Shown: positions 37,018-44,268, numbered from the stretch's first letter. The stretch is DNA of 64,000 nucleotides from an uncultured Ruminococcus sp. (GCA_910576995.1 CAJTLC010000002.1:1-64000), one strand, 5' to 3'. Numbers and translations: made by a program. Notes: generated by a model from the sequence alone, not told the origin.

Positions 37018-38752
37018 CGTAAATATTTATAAAATCTCCAATTTCAAGACCATCAATATTGGATATACACAAATTTTTTCGCCGTGAATTTTTGATATAT
37101 CTTGTATCAAGTTCCCTAATAAATCTATGCCTTTTTTCGTCATTAAGAATAAACATGATCTTTTCATAGTCGTCAAAAAAATACTCCTGCATAAGCGGAA
37201 TTATCCTGCTTTTGAATATTCGGCAAAGTTTTTCAACGGATTTTACAGATACGCCGTTTTCCATAAAATAGGCATGACCGATCGTATGCTCGCGATCATA
37301 ATAATATTCTATCCTTTGATTCATCGCCGTAAGCATTTCGCAAAGATCGATGCCGTCGCAGTCACGTGACAAAAGTTCGGGTTCAGCCATCATCTCTGTA
37401 AATTCAAAACGCCTGCGAAGCGCCGTATCAAGAATTGCAATTGAACGGTCTGCTGTATTCATAGTGCCGATAATATACAAATTCGGCGGCACTGAAAACA
37501 TTTCTCCTGAATACGGCAAAGCTGCTTCCATTCCGCGCTTTGTGTCCTCTATCAAAGTAATAAGTTCGCCGAAAATGCGTGAAATATTTCCGCGATTTAT
37601 CTCGTCTATGATCATGACATAATTCAGTGTTGGATTTTTTCTTGCAAGCAGACAAATTTTTTTAAAAACGCCTTCTTTGGTAAGATATACCATATGAGTC
37701 TCGGAATTAGCGGAAATGGTTTCTTTTCCATATCTGTCAACGATCATTGGCTTGATTCCCTCGACAAAATCCTCATAACCGAAAGACTGATGAAACGTTG
37801 TGAATTTTATCCTGCCTTTTAATGCATATTCATCATATTTTCTGCGTATTTCACTGTAACTTTCATTCGGATCGGAAATACGATTTTCGATAATCTCAAC
37901 AGCGTATTTTATAGTATGATACGTCTTTCCAGTACCAGGCGGTCCGTAAATTATACGATTCAATGGAAAGGATATCCCAGCGTCGATTGAAACATATGAT
38001 GCAACTTTTTCTTCTATGGCATTTTCGGGCGCAATATCAAATATTCTGTAATTTTTAAATCTAAAATTTCTATCTCGAAAATTTTTGATCTTTTTGACAT
38101 TGTCAATATAATTACAAATATTTCCGACATTTTCAAGCCCAATATCAAATTTATCATAAGCAGAGCCTTTGCTGCTAAGCACAGGAAATGTATATGGCTT
38201 CAGGCAATGAAGTATCTGCGACGCAGAACCTATGCCGAATCCGCTGCCTACATAGCGTTCATCGAGAATTTCAGCTGCTCTCTTAAATATTTCCTCATCG
38301 TTATTCATTGACATTATATCAATACACATAAGAAAAAAATCTTTTACCAGCAACGGATTTGTAACGATATTAAGGCGTTTTCCCGTCCTAGGATCGCGCC
38401 TGTCAAACGTCCAGTAAACCGCATCAAACATTCCGATCTCTGTCAGACCGTCGTCTTTATGATGAATATATTCACTTTTTTGTACTTTATTCCATATTTT
38501 CCCGATCGCGTCTGAAATTCTCTTTTTTTCTTCAGTGGAAAGACAGCTGATCTTTATTTTCTGATCCAAATATCCTTTTCTCCTCATAATCGTCGTTGCG
38601 GAATAAAGAAGCAAAAGATCTTTATGATCAACAAGCGAAATGTCATCAAGATTTTTATAAGAATTTATGATTTCGCGTACAAGTTCATAGCTTCCATCAT
38701 ATTCATCAGGAATTATTTCCTTGCATTTCGAAAGCTCATAGATTGAATTCAT
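37001..38752 (-). CDS. mcrB: McrB-like AAA+ GTPase of a type IV restriction system
   Basis: The protein has 583 residues. The N-terminal about 240 residues are a specificity-type region I cannot assign. The AAA+ motor follows: Walker A YGPPGTGKTYHTI, Walker B MIIDEINRGNISRIFGEL and the McrB signature MNTADRSIAILDTALRRRF. McrB recognises modified DNA, translocates using GTP and calls on McrC for cleavage. The downstream mcrC here lacks the nuclease half. The operon has its own consensus promoter. Confidence 0.9.
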   Translation of the reverse strand: MNSIYELSKCKEIIPDEYDGSYELVREIINSYKNLDDISLVDHKDLLLLYSATTIMRRKGYLDQKIKISCLSTEEKKRISDAIGKIWNKVQKSEYIHHKDDGLTEIGMFDAVYWTFDRRDPRTGKRLNIVTNPLLVKDFFLMCIDIMSMNNDEEIFKRAAEILDERYVGSGFGIGSASQILHCLKPYTFPVLSSKGSAYDKFDIGLENVGNICNYIDNVKKIKNFRDRNFRFKNYRIFDIAPENAIEEKVASYVSIDAGISFPLNRIIYGPPGTGKTYHTIKYAVEIIENRISDPNESYSEIRRKYDEYALKGRIKFTTFHQSFGYEDFVEGIKPMIVDRYGKETISANSETHMVYLTKEGVFKKICLLARKNPTLNYVMIIDEINRGNISRIFGELITLIEDTKRGMEAALPYSGEMFSVPPNLYIIGTMNTADRSIAILDTALRRRFEFTEMMAEPELLSRDCDGIDLCEMLTAMNQRIEYYYDREHTIGHAYFMENGVSVKSVEKLCRIFKSRIIPLMQEYFFDDYEKIMFILNDEKRHRFIRELDTRYIKNSRRKNLCISNIDGLEIGDFINIYGDIYG

Positions 38753-38793
38753 AAAATCACACCTTTGGAAATTTATTACTATTCTACATATTA

Positions 38794-38822
38794 ATTATAT
38801 AATATTATTTGTCATATGTCAA
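38794..38822 (-). promoter_or_regulatory. mcrB promoter
   Basis: On the minus strand, TTGACA (38822-38817) and TATAAT (38799-38794) are 17 bases apart, a full consensus match. Confidence 0.88.
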
Positions 38823-38851
38823 TAGAATTACATTAAAAAACGAAAAATCAG

Positions 38852-38880
38852 TAGACAAATAACAAAAAATATGATATAAT
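38852..38880 (+). promoter_or_regulatory. trmB promoter
   Basis: TAGACA (38852-38857) and TATAAT (38875-38880) are 17 bases apart, divergent from the mcrB promoter. The 200-base leader that follows is filled by two hairpin repeats. Confidence 0.8.
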
Positions 38881-38895
38881 AGATTTGTTAAATAA

Positions 38896-38968
38896 TAGAC
38901 CTGTTCGAAAACTGTAGGAGTGCCGAATGACGCAGTTTTTTTGTGACAGGCAAAGTCAATCAGGTCTA
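38896..38968. repeat. Short-armed hairpin repeat in the trmB leader
   Basis: The outer arms TAGACCTG and CAGGTCTA pair, with an inner pair GAAAACTG/CAGTTTTT. It is directly followed by the next family member at 38988. Confidence 0.6.
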
Positions 38969-38987
38969 ATATATAAATTTATAAAAA

Positions 38988-39078
38988 TAAGAGCTTGTGT
39001 TCATAGGTGGAGTATGCGTGTTTTCGAGCATAATTTGTATGCTGATAAAGAAAAAACAACTATGAACACAAGCTCTAA
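38988..39078. repeat. Hairpin repeat (family member)
   Basis: The arms AGAGCTTGTGTTCATAG and CTATGAACACAAGCTCT pair. The interior carries TTTTCGAGCATAATTT, the reverse complement of the block in the 40002 copy. It lies between the promoter and the trmB ribosome site, so it is transcribed with trmB. Confidence 0.82.
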
Positions 39079-39088
39079 GGAGTTGCAT

Positions 39089-39748
39089 ATGCGAATAAGA
39101 CATAAACCTTGGGCAAAACCTGAATTGGAATCCTGCTCATTTTACATTGCAGACCCACAATCGCAAAAAGGAAACTGGATAAATCTTTTTGAACACCCGG
39201 AACGTCCTCTGTATGTTGAACTGGGCTGCGGAAAAGGCGGATTTATTTCTCAGGCAGCGCCGCAAAATCCAAATATAAACTTCATTGCCATGGATATAAA
39301 AAATGAAATGCTCGTTCTTGCCAAAAGAAAACTTGAAACAGCTTATGAATCTGCTGGTAAGCAGCCTGATAATATTCGGATCGCGATACAAAATATTGAA
39401 AGGCTTGAGCTTGCTTGGAACGAAAATGATCGTGCAGACAGAATCTATATTAATTTCTGCAATCCATGGCCAAAAGCTAAGCACAAAAAACGCCGTCTTA
39501 CTCATACACGGCAGTTGATTAATTATAAAAAATTTCTGAAAGGCGAGCTGTGGTTTAAAACCGATGACGACGAACTTTTTGAAGAATCGTTTGAATATTT
39601 TGAGCAGGCAGGTTTTACGATAAAATTTAAATCTTACGATCTTCACAGCGAATCAAATATCGAAAATTATGTTACCGAGCATGAGAAGATGTTTACGGAA
39701 GAGGGAAAAAAGATAAAATTCCTTATCGCCCTTCCAAGGGAGGAATAG
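39089..39748 (+). CDS. trmB: tRNA (guanine-N7-)-methyltransferase
   Basis: The protein is 219 residues from the ATG at 39089, which has AAGGAG; the longer open frame from 38927 only reads through the hairpin repeats. It methylates G46 in the tRNA variable loop using SAM. The SAM-binding motif is ELGCGKGGFISQAA, and the family motif INFCNPWPKAKHKKRRLTH, with its Pro-Trp-Pro core, is clear. The C-terminal TxYE-like motif reads NYVTEHEKMFTEEGKKI. Confidence 0.95.
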   Translation: MRIRHKPWAKPELESCSFYIADPQSQKGNWINLFEHPERPLYVELGCGKGGFISQAAPQNPNINFIAMDIKNEMLVLAKRKLETAYESAGKQPDNIRIAIQNIERLELAWNENDRADRIYINFCNPWPKAKHKKRRLTHTRQLINYKKFLKGELWFKTDDDELFEESFEYFEQAGFTIKFKSYDLHSESNIENYVTEHEKMFTEEGKKIKFLIALPREE

Positions 39749-39749
39749 T

Positions 39750-39953
39750 ATGGAATTCAGAAAAAATTCAGAAAAATTTGCATTCGGATTCGGCACGAAA
39801 CGAACAGCCGGAAAAGGAAATCTTAATTCGGAAACGCTAATAAAAAATCAGAACGATTCGGCGGAAATTGCCGGAATCGCGGCAGCAGCAGGTACAGCAG
39901 TACTCATGATCTCATGGAAAGCAATAAAATTTTTCAATAAGAATAAAAAATAG
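39750..39953 (+). CDS. Small protein with C-terminal membrane helix
   Basis: This 67-residue protein begins 1 base after the trmB stop with GGGAGGAATAGT upstream. The first 40 residues are polar and basic; residues 40-60 (AGIAAAAGTAVLMISWKAI) form one membrane helix ending in a basic tail. The family is not recognised. Coupling to trmB and the strong ribosome site support translation. Confidence 0.6.
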   Translation: MEFRKNSEKFAFGFGTKRTAGKGNLNSETLIKNQNDSAEIAGIAAAAGTAVLMISWKAIKFFNKNKK

Positions 39954-40001
39954 ATCTGTTTGAAAAACATATATGCAGTGTTTCCGATAATGAACAGGCG
40001 G

Positions 40002-40168
40002 TAAGAACTTGTTCTCATAGGATATTGCACGCATCTTTCCGGCAAATTTTACCGATTGCTGCGTCGAAAGACCTTGAAATACGCTAGTATTCCTGCGGAC
40101 TTTCTCCTTATCCTCGATAAAATTATGCTCGAAAACACGCATACTCCACCTATGAACACAAACTCTAA
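40002..40168. repeat. Long hairpin repeat (family member)
   Basis: The ends TAAGAACTTGTTCTCATAGG and CCTATGAACACAAACTCTA pair. The inner blocks TGCTGCGTCGAAAGACCTTG and ATAAAATTATGCTCGAAAA are shared with the 48262 and 31943 copies. It ends 31 bases before the CARF-HEPN start codon and misleads start prediction by opening the frame upstream. Confidence 0.85.
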
Positions 40169-40199
40169 AGAATCAAAAACACCAATGGGAGAATTGAAA

Positions 40200-41981
40200 A
40201 TGTCAAAAATATTTCTTACAATAGTTGGAAAAGGAGTTTATCAGCCTACCAAATACAGATTGGGCGATAAAGTTTACGAAAACAGATTTGTTCAGAAATC
40301 TATTTTGAAGATATTATCCGAAAAAGGAGAAGAATTTGATAAAATAATATTTTTTCTCACTGATGAAGCTAAAGAAGTAAACTGGGACAAATATATAAGA
40401 ACAGCAACAGACAAAAACGGAGAAAAAATTATAATTGAAGATGAAGGTCTGAAGCCGTTTCTTGAAGCAAACTTCAAAGGTAAATATCAGGACGTACAAA
40501 TTTGTTTTGGCGATAACGAAGACGAACTTCTTGAAATGTTCGGTACAATGTATGACGCGATAGGAGAAGAGGATGAAATAACATTTGATATCACTCATGG
40601 TTTTCGTTTTATTCCATTTCTGTTTTTCCCCGTCATGAGTTATGCGAAAGAACTAAAAAATGTCACCATAAAAAGCATACTTTATGGTTTGTACAAAAAT
40701 GGTGAAGAATCTGATATTATAGAACTAAAAAAATACGACAATATTCTTTCCTGCGCCAATGCTGCTCATAATTTTATATGTTCAGGCAATTCAGCAGAAA
40801 TAGCTGAATTAATAAGCAGAAAAAGAGACGAAAAAACGATAGACGGCAAAAAAGAATTGATCGGTTCGGATAATGTATCACAAAAATTGAAGAAGCTGAC
40901 CTACGCTCTTCTTACTTGTCAGGGCGGTGATTGTGACGATGCCATACCAAAACAGTTAAATAAAATAAAAAACAGTAAACACAAAATCACCAAAGGTTCA
41001 GCCGCAGAAACAGAAATATTTAACAATATAATTAATCATGCTATTGATTCAGTTGACGAATTAAACAGATCAGAAGAGCCGTATGATCTTGGATTAAACG
41101 CGGTAAAGTGGTATATGGAACGCGGTCTTATTTTACAGGCATATACGGCTTTAAAAGAATGCGTTACAACATTTTTCTGCTGCAAATATGCTCATAACTC
41201 CAATTATTTGGACAGAGAACTTAGAGAGAATGTGGATAGGGCAATAAACAGTTTAGCGGTAAATAAAAATGAACGTTTAACAATCAGCGGCTATATGAAT
41301 AAGGCTCTTGAAATATTCAACGATCCTAAGCTATCGCCTGATAGCAGTGAAAAATACGCCGCCGCTTTTGTGAAGATAGTTAAACATATTGATCCCGAAA
41401 AGATCGAATATTACAGAAATCTGCGCGATTCAAGAAATTGCATGAATCACTTTGGTATGCGCAAAAGCAGTATGTTTGTAAAAATGGACGATATAAGCAG
41501 TCATTATAAACATACGCTTGAACTTTTTGCAGATATAGAAAATCGTACAGGTGAGATAATAACCGATGAGGAAGCGCTGAATATGCTGAAAAGCTATAGC
41601 AAAAGCGGCGGAGCATTTGTTAATTTTTCAAATCATCCTTCGGAAAAATGGTGTAAGAAGCAGCTTATGGCAGCAAGAGAACTTAGCGGCAACGGTCAGA
41701 TAGAAGATATACAGTTTCCTGTGATTTCTGCCGATGCAACGGAAGAAGAAATAGATCGCACAGCAAAGAAATGCGCTGAACAAATTGCCGAAATGAATCC
41801 TTCAGCTGTAATGTGCATGGGGGAATTCGGATTATGCTTTAAGGTGGTGGAACTTCTCCATAATAAAGGGATTAAGACCGTTTACAGCTGTTCGGAAAGG
41901 CAAGCGACCGAAATTATTACTGAAACGGCAGTTGAAAAAACATCGGTTTTTAGTTTTGTCAAATTCAGAAAATACAGTTAA
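40200..41981 (+). CDS. CRISPR-associated CARF-HEPN effector (TM1812/Csx2-like) with extra C-terminal domain
   Basis: The protein is 593 residues from the ATG at 40200 with GGGAGA upstream. The N-terminal CARF-type domain (about 1-180) matches the TM1812/Csx2 group: KIFLTIVGKGVYQPTKYRLG and the FDITHGFRFIPF motif near residue 128. The middle is helical and holds the HEPN RNase motif R412-N-x3-H417 in RDSRNCMNHFG. In known type III systems such proteins cut RNA when cyclic oligoadenylate binds the CARF domain. Residues 471-593 form a third domain (FVNFSNHPSEKW, then NPSAVMCMGEFGL and TVYSCSERQA). It resembles small stand-alone proteins I cannot name with certainty; a ring-nuclease-like or regulatory role is inference. 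It precedes the micro-ORF operon and the cas6/CRISPR block. Confidence 0.82.
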   Translation: MSKIFLTIVGKGVYQPTKYRLGDKVYENRFVQKSILKILSEKGEEFDKIIFFLTDEAKEVNWDKYIRTATDKNGEKIIIEDEGLKPFLEANFKGKYQDVQICFGDNEDELLEMFGTMYDAIGEEDEITFDITHGFRFIPFLFFPVMSYAKELKNVTIKSILYGLYKNGEESDIIELKKYDNILSCANAAHNFICSGNSAEIAELISRKRDEKTIDGKKELIGSDNVSQKLKKLTYALLTCQGGDCDDAIPKQLNKIKNSKHKITKGSAAETEIFNNIINHAIDSVDELNRSEEPYDLGLNAVKWYMERGLILQAYTALKECVTTFFCCKYAHNSNYLDRELRENVDRAINSLAVNKNERLTISGYMNKALEIFNDPKLSPDSSEKYAAAFVKIVKHIDPEKIEYYRNLRDSRNCMNHFGMRKSSMFVKMDDISSHYKHTLELFADIENRTGEIITDEEALNMLKSYSKSGGAFVNFSNHPSEKWCKKQLMAARELSGNGQIEDIQFPVISADATEEEIDRTAKKCAEQIAEMNPSAVMCMGEFGLCFKVVELLHNKGIKTVYSCSERQATEIITETAVEKTSVFSFVKFRKYS

Positions 41982-41986
41982 ATAAC

Positions 41987-42148
41987 TTACAGCAATTTCA
42001 CTTTAGATAGAGATGAAAGGAGCTGAATAAAAATTTTTCACAGCAAGGTGGAGGAAGAAAGCGGGCTGACGCCCGGTGACGGCGACAACGCAGCTATGAG
42101 AAATTTTTATCAGCGAACTCTTCTCTATCTAAAGTGGAATTGCTGTAA
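41987..42148. repeat. Hairpin repeat with 27-bp arms (family member)
   Basis: The arms 41987-42013 and 42122-42148 match with one mismatch (TTACAGCAATTTCACTTTAG is the left start). The interior AAAGCGGGCTGACGCCC is the reverse complement of the block in the 31849 copy. It fills most of the 307-base gap after the CARF-HEPN gene. Confidence 0.82.
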
Positions 42149-42166
42149 TAAGCAGCGAATAACATA

Positions 42167-42215
42167 AAAACGATCCGGAAGCGCGTAACAACGTTTTCAG
42201 ATCGTTTTATTTTTC
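42167..42215 (+). terminator. Probable terminator before the micro-ORF operon
   Basis: The arms AAAACGATC (42167-42175) and GATCGTTTT (42200-42208) are followed by ATTTTTC. It would separate CARF-HEPN transcription from the micro-ORF operon. Confidence 0.65.
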
Positions 42216-42288
42216 AGAAAAAATTTTTCTCCATCAATTAATTCTGCAAATAAGCTTGCCTCTTATATAGTGAAAGGAAGTGATAAGT

Positions 42289-42318
42289 ATGAGAGTGATC
42301 TTCGATAATATCTTATAA
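42289..42318 (+). CDS. Micro-ORF A, 9-residue peptide MRVIFDNIL
   Basis: This is the first of eleven tandem micro-ORFs. GAAAGGAAGTGATAAGT lies before the ATG, a strong ribosome site. The peptide is hydrophobic with one Arg and one Asp. Copy E at 42752 encodes the same peptide with Arg-to-Lys and one synonymous change. The 70 bases before it (with CTCTTATATAGTGAAAGGAA) recur before ORFs B and F and may hold a promoter. Function unknown. Confidence 0.6.
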   Translation: MRVIFDNIL

Positions 42319-42386
42319 AAAAATTTCGCTATCGATTAATTCCGCTAAACAGTATGACTCTTATATAGTGAAAGGAAGTGATAAGT

Positions 42387-42419
42387 ATGCCGTCTATCGA
42401 CATTTCTATTAACTGGTAA
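42387..42419 (+). CDS. Micro-ORF B, 10-residue peptide MPSIDISINW
   Basis: GAAAGGAAGTGATAAGT precedes the ATG. The peptide alternates polar and hydrophobic residues, like a short beta strand, and ends in Trp. It occurs three times in this operon (B, F, I). Function unknown. Confidence 0.65.
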   Translation: MPSIDISINW

Positions 42420-42450
42420 GCACATAAAAAATAATCAGGGAGGTGAGTGT

Positions 42451-42546
42451 ATGAATTCTAAGACAGTCGTTGCAATTCTGACAGCAGTTACAGCCATGGT
42501 TGGCGCGGCAATCGACATAATCAACAACAATACGAATAATGACTAA
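42451..42546 (+). CDS. Micro-ORF C, 31-residue hydrophobic peptide
   Basis: GGGAGGTGAGTGT precedes the ATG. After MNSK, the peptide has a hydrophobic Ala/Val/Thr-rich helix with Gly (VVAILTAVTAMVGAAIDII), long enough to cross a membrane marginally, and an Asn-rich polar tail. ORFs G and H are homologous. It resembles type I toxins or leaderless bacteriocin-like peptides in size and hydrophobicity but is not cationic. Function unknown. Confidence 0.65.
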   Translation: MNSKTVVAILTAVTAMVGAAIDIINNNTNND

Positions 42547-42575
42547 ATACGAAATTATCACTGGGAGGTGATGTA

Positions 42576-42710
42576 ATGAACGATCTGATTATCTCGGCAG
42601 TCAAGGATTTTGCAAAAAAAGTTTCAGTAATTATCGGCACAAATGCAGACAACAAAATCGACACAACAATTAAAATCAATGACGACGTAATTTTCAAGGA
42701 CAAAATATGA
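42576..42710 (+). CDS. Micro-ORF D, 44-residue peptide
   Basis: GGGAGGTGATGTA precedes the ATG. The N-terminal half (MNDLIISAVKDFAKKVSVII) looks like an amphipathic helix; the C-terminal half is polar with DNKIDTTIKINDDVIFKDKI, a likely beta pair. It is the only member present once. In length and layout it recalls beta-type phenol-soluble modulins, but that is analogy only. Confidence 0.6.
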   Translation: MNDLIISAVKDFAKKVSVIIGTNADNKIDTTIKINDDVIFKDKI

Positions 42711-42751
42711 TTCGGTAAACTACGGTTTTCCGCGAAAGGATGGTGAGCAGT

Positions 42752-42781
42752 ATGAAAGTGATCTTCGATAACATCTTATAA
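42752..42781 (+). CDS. Micro-ORF E, 9-residue peptide MKVIFDNIL
   Basis: This is the second copy of ORF A, with AAAGGATGGTGAGCAGT upstream. It differs from A by a conservative Arg/Lys change and a synonymous AAT/AAC change. It opens the duplicated A-B-C block. Confidence 0.6.
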   Translation: MKVIFDNIL

Positions 42782-42850
42782 AAAAATTTTCGCTATCGAT
42801 TAATTCCGCTAAACAGTATGGCTCTTATATAGTGAAAGGAAGTGATAAGT

Positions 42851-42883
42851 ATGCCGTCTATCGACATTTCTATTAACTGGTAA
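42851..42883 (+). CDS. Micro-ORF F, 10-residue peptide MPSIDISINW
   Basis: This is the second copy of ORF B, identical in peptide and DNA, inside the duplicated block, with the same GAAAGGAAGTGATAAGT ribosome site. Confidence 0.65.
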   Translation: MPSIDISINW

Positions 42884-42914
42884 GCACATAAAAAATGATC
42901 AGGGAGGTGAGTGT

Positions 42915-43007
42915 ATGAATTCTAAGACAGTCGTTGCAATTCTGACAGCAGTTACAGCCATGGTTGGCGCAGTAGTCGACATAATCAACAACAAAGACAA
43001 TGACTAA
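42915..43007 (+). CDS. Micro-ORF G, 30-residue hydrophobic peptide
   Basis: This is the second copy of ORF C, with GGGAGGTGAGTGT upstream. Ala-Ile becomes Val-Val in the helix, and the tail is one residue shorter and ends KDND. Reading frame and hydrophobic profile are kept. Confidence 0.65.
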   Translation: MNSKTVVAILTAVTAMVGAVVDIINNKDND

Positions 43008-43041
43008 GACAACACCGAAAAAATCACTGGGAGGTGAGTAT

Positions 43042-43131
43042 ATGAATCCTAAAACGGTTATCACGATTCTGACAACAGCCGCAACTCTTATCGGCACAAT
43101 TATCGACGCAACAAAAGACAGAAGAAAATAA
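43042..43131 (+). CDS. Micro-ORF H, 29-residue hydrophobic peptide
   Basis: This is a diverged homologue of C and G, aligning without gaps over the first 22 residues (MNPKTVITILTTAATLIGTI), with GGGAGGTGAGTAT upstream. The tail is basic (KDRRK) instead of Asn-rich. Many differences from C/G are at third codon positions or conservative. Confidence 0.65.
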   Translation: MNPKTVITILTTAATLIGTIIDATKDRRK

Positions 43132-43165
43132 ATGCGATTAAAATTTAATGAAGGGAAGTGAATAT

Positions 43166-43198
43166 ATGCCGTCTATTGATATCTCAATTAAGTGGTAA
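43166..43198 (+). CDS. Micro-ORF I, 10-residue peptide MPSIDISIKW
   Basis: This is a diverged third copy of B/F, with AGGGAAGTGAATAT upstream. Against B there are synonymous changes in four codons (Ile-4, Asp-5, Ile-6, Ser-7) and one replacement (Asn-9 to Lys), the pattern expected under protein-level selection. Confidence 0.65.
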   Translation: MPSIDISIKW

Positions 43199-43229
43199 AC
43201 AATAAAAAATAACATAAAGGAGGGATTGT

Positions 43230-43280
43230 ATGAAACTGGTATTTGTGGATTTTCCGCCGTTTGATATGTTTGTCGATTGA
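43230..43280 (+). CDS. Micro-ORF J, 16-residue peptide MKLVFVDFPPFDMFVD
   Basis: AAGGAGGGATTGT precedes the ATG. The peptide is aromatic and acidic, and its first half (KLVFVDF) resembles the MKVIFDN family of A/E. It occurs once. Confidence 0.55.
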   Translation: MKLVFVDFPPFDMFVD

Positions 43281-43327
43281 TCATGAAAGTTTCGCGTATA
43301 AATAAAAATACAAAAAAGAGGAGTTAA

Positions 43328-43357
43328 ATGGAATACCAATATATGCAGAAAAATTAG
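43328..43357 (+). CDS. Micro-ORF K, 9-residue peptide MEYQYMQKN
   Basis: AAGAGGAGTTAA lies close to the ATG. This is the last and most polar of the series. Its stop codon overlaps the start of the terminator stem. It is the least certain member. Confidence 0.4.
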   Translation: MEYQYMQKN

Positions 43358-43392
43358 ACCTGAACGGCAGAATGCTGATCAGGTCTTTTTTT
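43356..43392. terminator. Terminator of the micro-ORF operon (also serves cas6)
   Basis: The arms AGACCTGA (43356-43363) and TCAGGTCT (43379-43386) are followed by a run of eight T. The opposite strand has a shorter T-run, so it can also end cas6, whose stop is 11 bases away. Confidence 0.88.
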
Positions 43393-43402
43393 AAACTAGC
43401 AT

Positions 43403-44167
43403 TCATAGGGAAGATGTGCCGCTTTTCAAGAGAAATTTTATTCTTATCTGTCCCATGCCGATCGCAGTTTTAATGCCTACGCCCGAAAATTCGGCAAATC
43501 GGCATAACATACGTATGTAGCTGCGAAAGTCTCCGCTGCCCTTGATGCGTATCTTCAAACTTCCTCTGAACGACGGCAGTCTCACTCCCTCAAGAGAAAA
43601 TGAAGAACTTGAAAGTTTATAGTCGGATATGGTAACATTTTCCTCTATCTCATCCGCCAACGCTTCATAATTATTATTACTTATACCGAAAAATGTATCG
43701 AAACGTTTTGCAAGACTACTGAAAATTAGCCTGAGCGTCGGAAGTATAACATATTTACCGGAACTTTTAAAAGCTGTGGGAGTTGTAAAATCAAGTTCAA
43801 CAGCGTCGCTTCTCGCAGAATTAACAGAATTTTCACAGAGAAGCTGCTGATAAGTCATAATTTCCACTGCTGGCTTTCCGAATGTTATAATATCATTATT
43901 ATGCCTTACCTCCGCCTGTTTCATTGACAGTATCGGAATAACGATATTATCATATGCTTCACGGCTGAGAACAGATATTGTCCATATATTCTGTCCGCTT
44001 CGGCAGGCGCTGAACTGGCTGTATGGACGTAGAGCCTGCTTATGCATTTCCTCGGCGTAATTCCCTGAAATATTTTCCATTATTATCCCCTGCATAACAG
44101 AAGAAGCATAAAAACTGTAGTTCAGCCGCTTACTGCTTTCAAAGGGAATTTCTATTCTGCAAATCAA
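43403..44167 (-). CDS. cas6: CRISPR pre-crRNA endoribonuclease Cas6
   Basis: This 254-residue RAMP-fold protein has the Gly-rich C-terminal loop of Cas6 (FSGVGIKTAIGMGQIRI). It cuts the repeat RNA to free individual crRNAs, usually 8 bases before the spacer. The start is TTG at 44167 with GAGGGA upstream. It diverges from the CRISPR leader and converges on the micro-ORF operon. No Cas10, Csm, Cmr or Cas1/2 genes are in the window, so it must serve an effector complex encoded elsewhere. Confidence 0.88.
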   Translation of the reverse strand: MICRIEIPFESSKRLNYSFYASSVMQGIIMENISGNYAEEMHKQALRPYSQFSACRSGQNIWTISVLSREAYDNIVIPILSMKQAEVRHNNDIITFGKPAVEIMTYQQLLCENSVNSARSDAVELDFTTPTAFKSSGKYVILPTLRLIFSSLAKRFDTFFGISNNNYEALADEIEENVTISDYKLSSSSFSLEGVRLPSFRGSLKIRIKGSGDFRSYIRMLCRFAEFSGVGIKTAIGMGQIRIKFLLKSGTSSL

Positions 44168-44268
44168 AATGTGTCCCTCGCTTTATTAGAACCTCTTATT
44201 TTATAATAATTATATCATAGAATTAATAATAAATCAATATATTTTTTGTTATTTTTCTATAACCGCAC

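Noticed and set aside
42521..43097. Two minus-strand open frames (60 and 74 codons) across the micro-ORFs
   Set aside because: They are antisense reflections of repeated Asp/Asn/Ile codons, lack ribosome sites, and do not repeat with the duplicated block in a conserved way.
42451..43131. Leaderless multi-peptide bacteriocin cluster
   Set aside because: Size and tandem order fit, but the helices are not cationic and no dedicated exporter or immunity gene is adjacent. Kept only as one possible role.
42220..43390. A large structured non-coding RNA in place of micro-ORFs
   Set aside because: I considered a rumen-type large ornate RNA, but regularly spaced Shine-Dalgarno/ATG/stop units and silent codon changes between copies fit translation better. 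A covariance search would be decisive.
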